DNA of 7,008 nucleotides from positions 1-7,008 of the forward strand of contig NZ_JAVHLH010000152.1 in NCBI RefSeq assembly GCF_031082345.1, written 5' to 3'. The stretch comes from Brevundimonas sp. (GTDB lineage: Bacteria; Pseudomonadota; Alphaproteobacteria; Caulobacterales; Caulobacteraceae). How positions within the stretch are numbered: position 1 is the first letter of the stretch; every line of letters begins with the position of its first letter. The translations under genes were made by a program, and so were the position numbers. Positions 6,501 to 7,008 of this stretch are shown piece by piece. The notes beneath the pieces are model-generated. The model worked only from the letters and a program-made list of their open reading frames with translations. It was not told the DNA's origin and searched no databases.

Positions 6501-6530
6501 TTGAATCTCGCCGCTTTCACCCCCTATTAG
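6501..6530 (+). promoter_or_regulatory. Candidate promoter for the deoxyhypusine-synthase-like gene
   Basis: TTGAAT (6501-6506) and TATTAG (6525-6530) each match four of six positions of the housekeeping consensus and are 18 bases apart. The implied leader is about 70 bases. A GANTC site (GAATC, 6503-6507) overlaps the -35 element. This is pattern matching only, and Caulobacterales promoters often deviate from this consensus. Confidence 0.3.
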
Positions 6531-6591
6531 GCGCCTCCCGGCGGTCGCTCCGTCCCGACCGGGTCCTTGAGGATCGACGGGCGCTCACACC

Positions 6592-6605
6592 AAAGGGAAA
6601 CCCTT
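6592..6605 (+). promoter_or_regulatory. Ribosome binding site of the deoxyhypusine-synthase-like gene, inside a small hairpin
   Basis: AAAGGGA (6592-6598) is the ribosome binding site, ten bases before the ATG at 6609. AAGGG (6593-6597) can pair with CCCTT (6601-6605) across an AAA loop, a 5-bp stem that would cover the site. The stem is short and may be only marginally stable. Confidence 0.5.
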
Positions 6606-6608
6606 GCT

Positions 6609-7008
6609 ATGAACGCTCCCGTTCAGTCGAACCAGAAAGCCCAGCTGCTTCAGAATACCGTCGAGCACGTGGACATCACGTCCTTCGACGCCCGTCCGAT
6701 CATCGACAGCATGCGCAAGATGTCGTTCTCGAGCCGCGACACGGCCCGGGCCGCCGACATCTTCAATATGGCCATCGAGGACAAGGACTGCTCGCCGTGG
6801 CTGATCCTGGCCGGCTCGACCTCGGCCGGCGGCTGCATGCACGTGTACCGCGACATGGTGAAGTTCGGCATGATCGACGCCGTCGTCGCCACCGGCGCCT
6901 CGATCGTCGACATGGATTTCTTCGAGGCCCTCGGCTTCAAACACTACCAGGCCGCCGGCGAGGTGGACGACAACGTCCTGCGCGACAACTACATCGACCG
7001 GATCTACG
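6609..7008 (+). CDS. Deoxyhypusine-synthase-family protein, probable homospermidine synthase (partial, N-terminal 133 residues)
   Basis: The frame opens at the ATG at 6609 with a good ribosome binding site and runs past the right edge without a stop. The family is clear from the blocks AGSTSAGGCMHVYRDMVKFG (68-87), IDAVVATGASIVDMDFFEALG (89-109) and DNVLRDNYIDRIY (121-133). These correspond to the NAD-binding part and the ENGINRIGN-like segment of deoxyhypusine synthase. Eukaryotic members transfer the aminobutyl part of spermidine to a lysine of eIF5A. Bacteria lack eIF5A, and related enzymes (for example plant homospermidine synthase, derived from this family) instead transfer it to putrescine. 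A nearby putrescine-forming decarboxylase makes homospermidine synthesis the best guess. The family is usually about 320-380 residues, so over half, including the active-site lysine that carries the aminobutyl intermediate, lies outside the window. The exact reaction is therefore not proven. Confidence 0.87.
   Translation, partial: MNAPVQSNQKAQLLQNTVEHVDITSFDARPIIDSMRKMSFSSRDTARAADIFNMAIEDKDCSPWLILAGSTSAGGCMHVYRDMVKFGMIDAVVATGASIVDMDFFEALGFKHYQAAGEVDDNVLRDNYIDRIY

Larger units (their letters stand above)
6426..6608. promoter_or_regulatory. Divergent control region, DUF2254 / deoxyhypusine-synthase-like gene
   Basis: These 183 bases separate divergent genes. From left to right they hold the DUF2254 ribosome binding site (minus strand, about 6430-6438), an 11-bp inverted repeat (6439-6470), a possible plus-strand promoter (6501-6530), a CGGTCG/CGACCG inverted repeat (6542-6561) and the AAAGGGA ribosome binding site of the right-hand gene. 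Two GANTC sites occur, at 6426-6430 and 6503-6507. No small ORF here is convincing. Confidence 0.6.

Noticed and set aside
5253..6530. A 425-codon plus-strand frame opposite the DUF2254 gene
   Set aside because: It is antisense to a well-supported membrane protein with the family signature. The translation is low-complexity Gly/Arg/Gln/His-rich with no domain.
6585..6944. Two minus-strand frames (119 and 96 codons) opposite the deoxyhypusine-synthase-like gene
   Set aside because: The plus strand encodes clear family motifs from a proper start. The minus frames show only shadow composition.

Overview
The window is GC-rich, compactly coded bacterial chromosome. Gene content, GC-skewed codon use and strong purine-rich ribosome binding sites suggest an alphaproteobacterium. 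Caulobacterales (Caulobacter/Brevundimonas type) is my best guess, from protein resemblance only. I see no rRNA, tRNA, insertion sequence, CRISPR array or other sign of mobile DNA.

Layout. (1) 1-816, minus strand: the ATPase gene of a phosphonate-type ABC importer (phnC), with the first seven codons of a translationally coupled next gene running off the left edge. (2) 938-3739, minus strand: a large secreted two-domain M16 zinc peptidase, separated from phnC by 121 bp that hold a hairpin and a small palindrome. (3) 3740-3936: a 197-bp divergent control region. (4) 3937-5202, plus strand: a fold-type III PLP decarboxylase of the ornithine/lysine decarboxylase group. It has a TTG start that lies in the loop of a predicted mRNA hairpin, and a very basic C-terminal tail. 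(5) 5199-6425, minus strand: a DUF2254-family membrane protein, convergent with the decarboxylase, the two stop codons sharing one CTAG. (6) 6426-6608: a second divergent control region, with an 11-bp hairpin in the DUF2254 leader and a candidate promoter for the next gene. (7) 6609 to the right edge, plus strand: the N-terminal 133 residues of a bacterial deoxyhypusine-synthase-family protein. No stretch over 300 bases lacks a gene.

Functionally the right half reads as a polyamine locus. The decarboxylase would make putrescine (or cadaverine), and the deoxyhypusine-synthase-like enzyme probably moves an aminobutyl group between polyamines, most plausibly making homospermidine. An uncharacterised DUF2254 membrane protein sits between them on the other strand. 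The left half (M16 peptidase, phosphonate uptake) has no visible link to this. All core enzyme families here are known. The least explained items are the RNA and DNA structures at the gene starts, the basic tail of the decarboxylase and the role of the DUF2254 protein.
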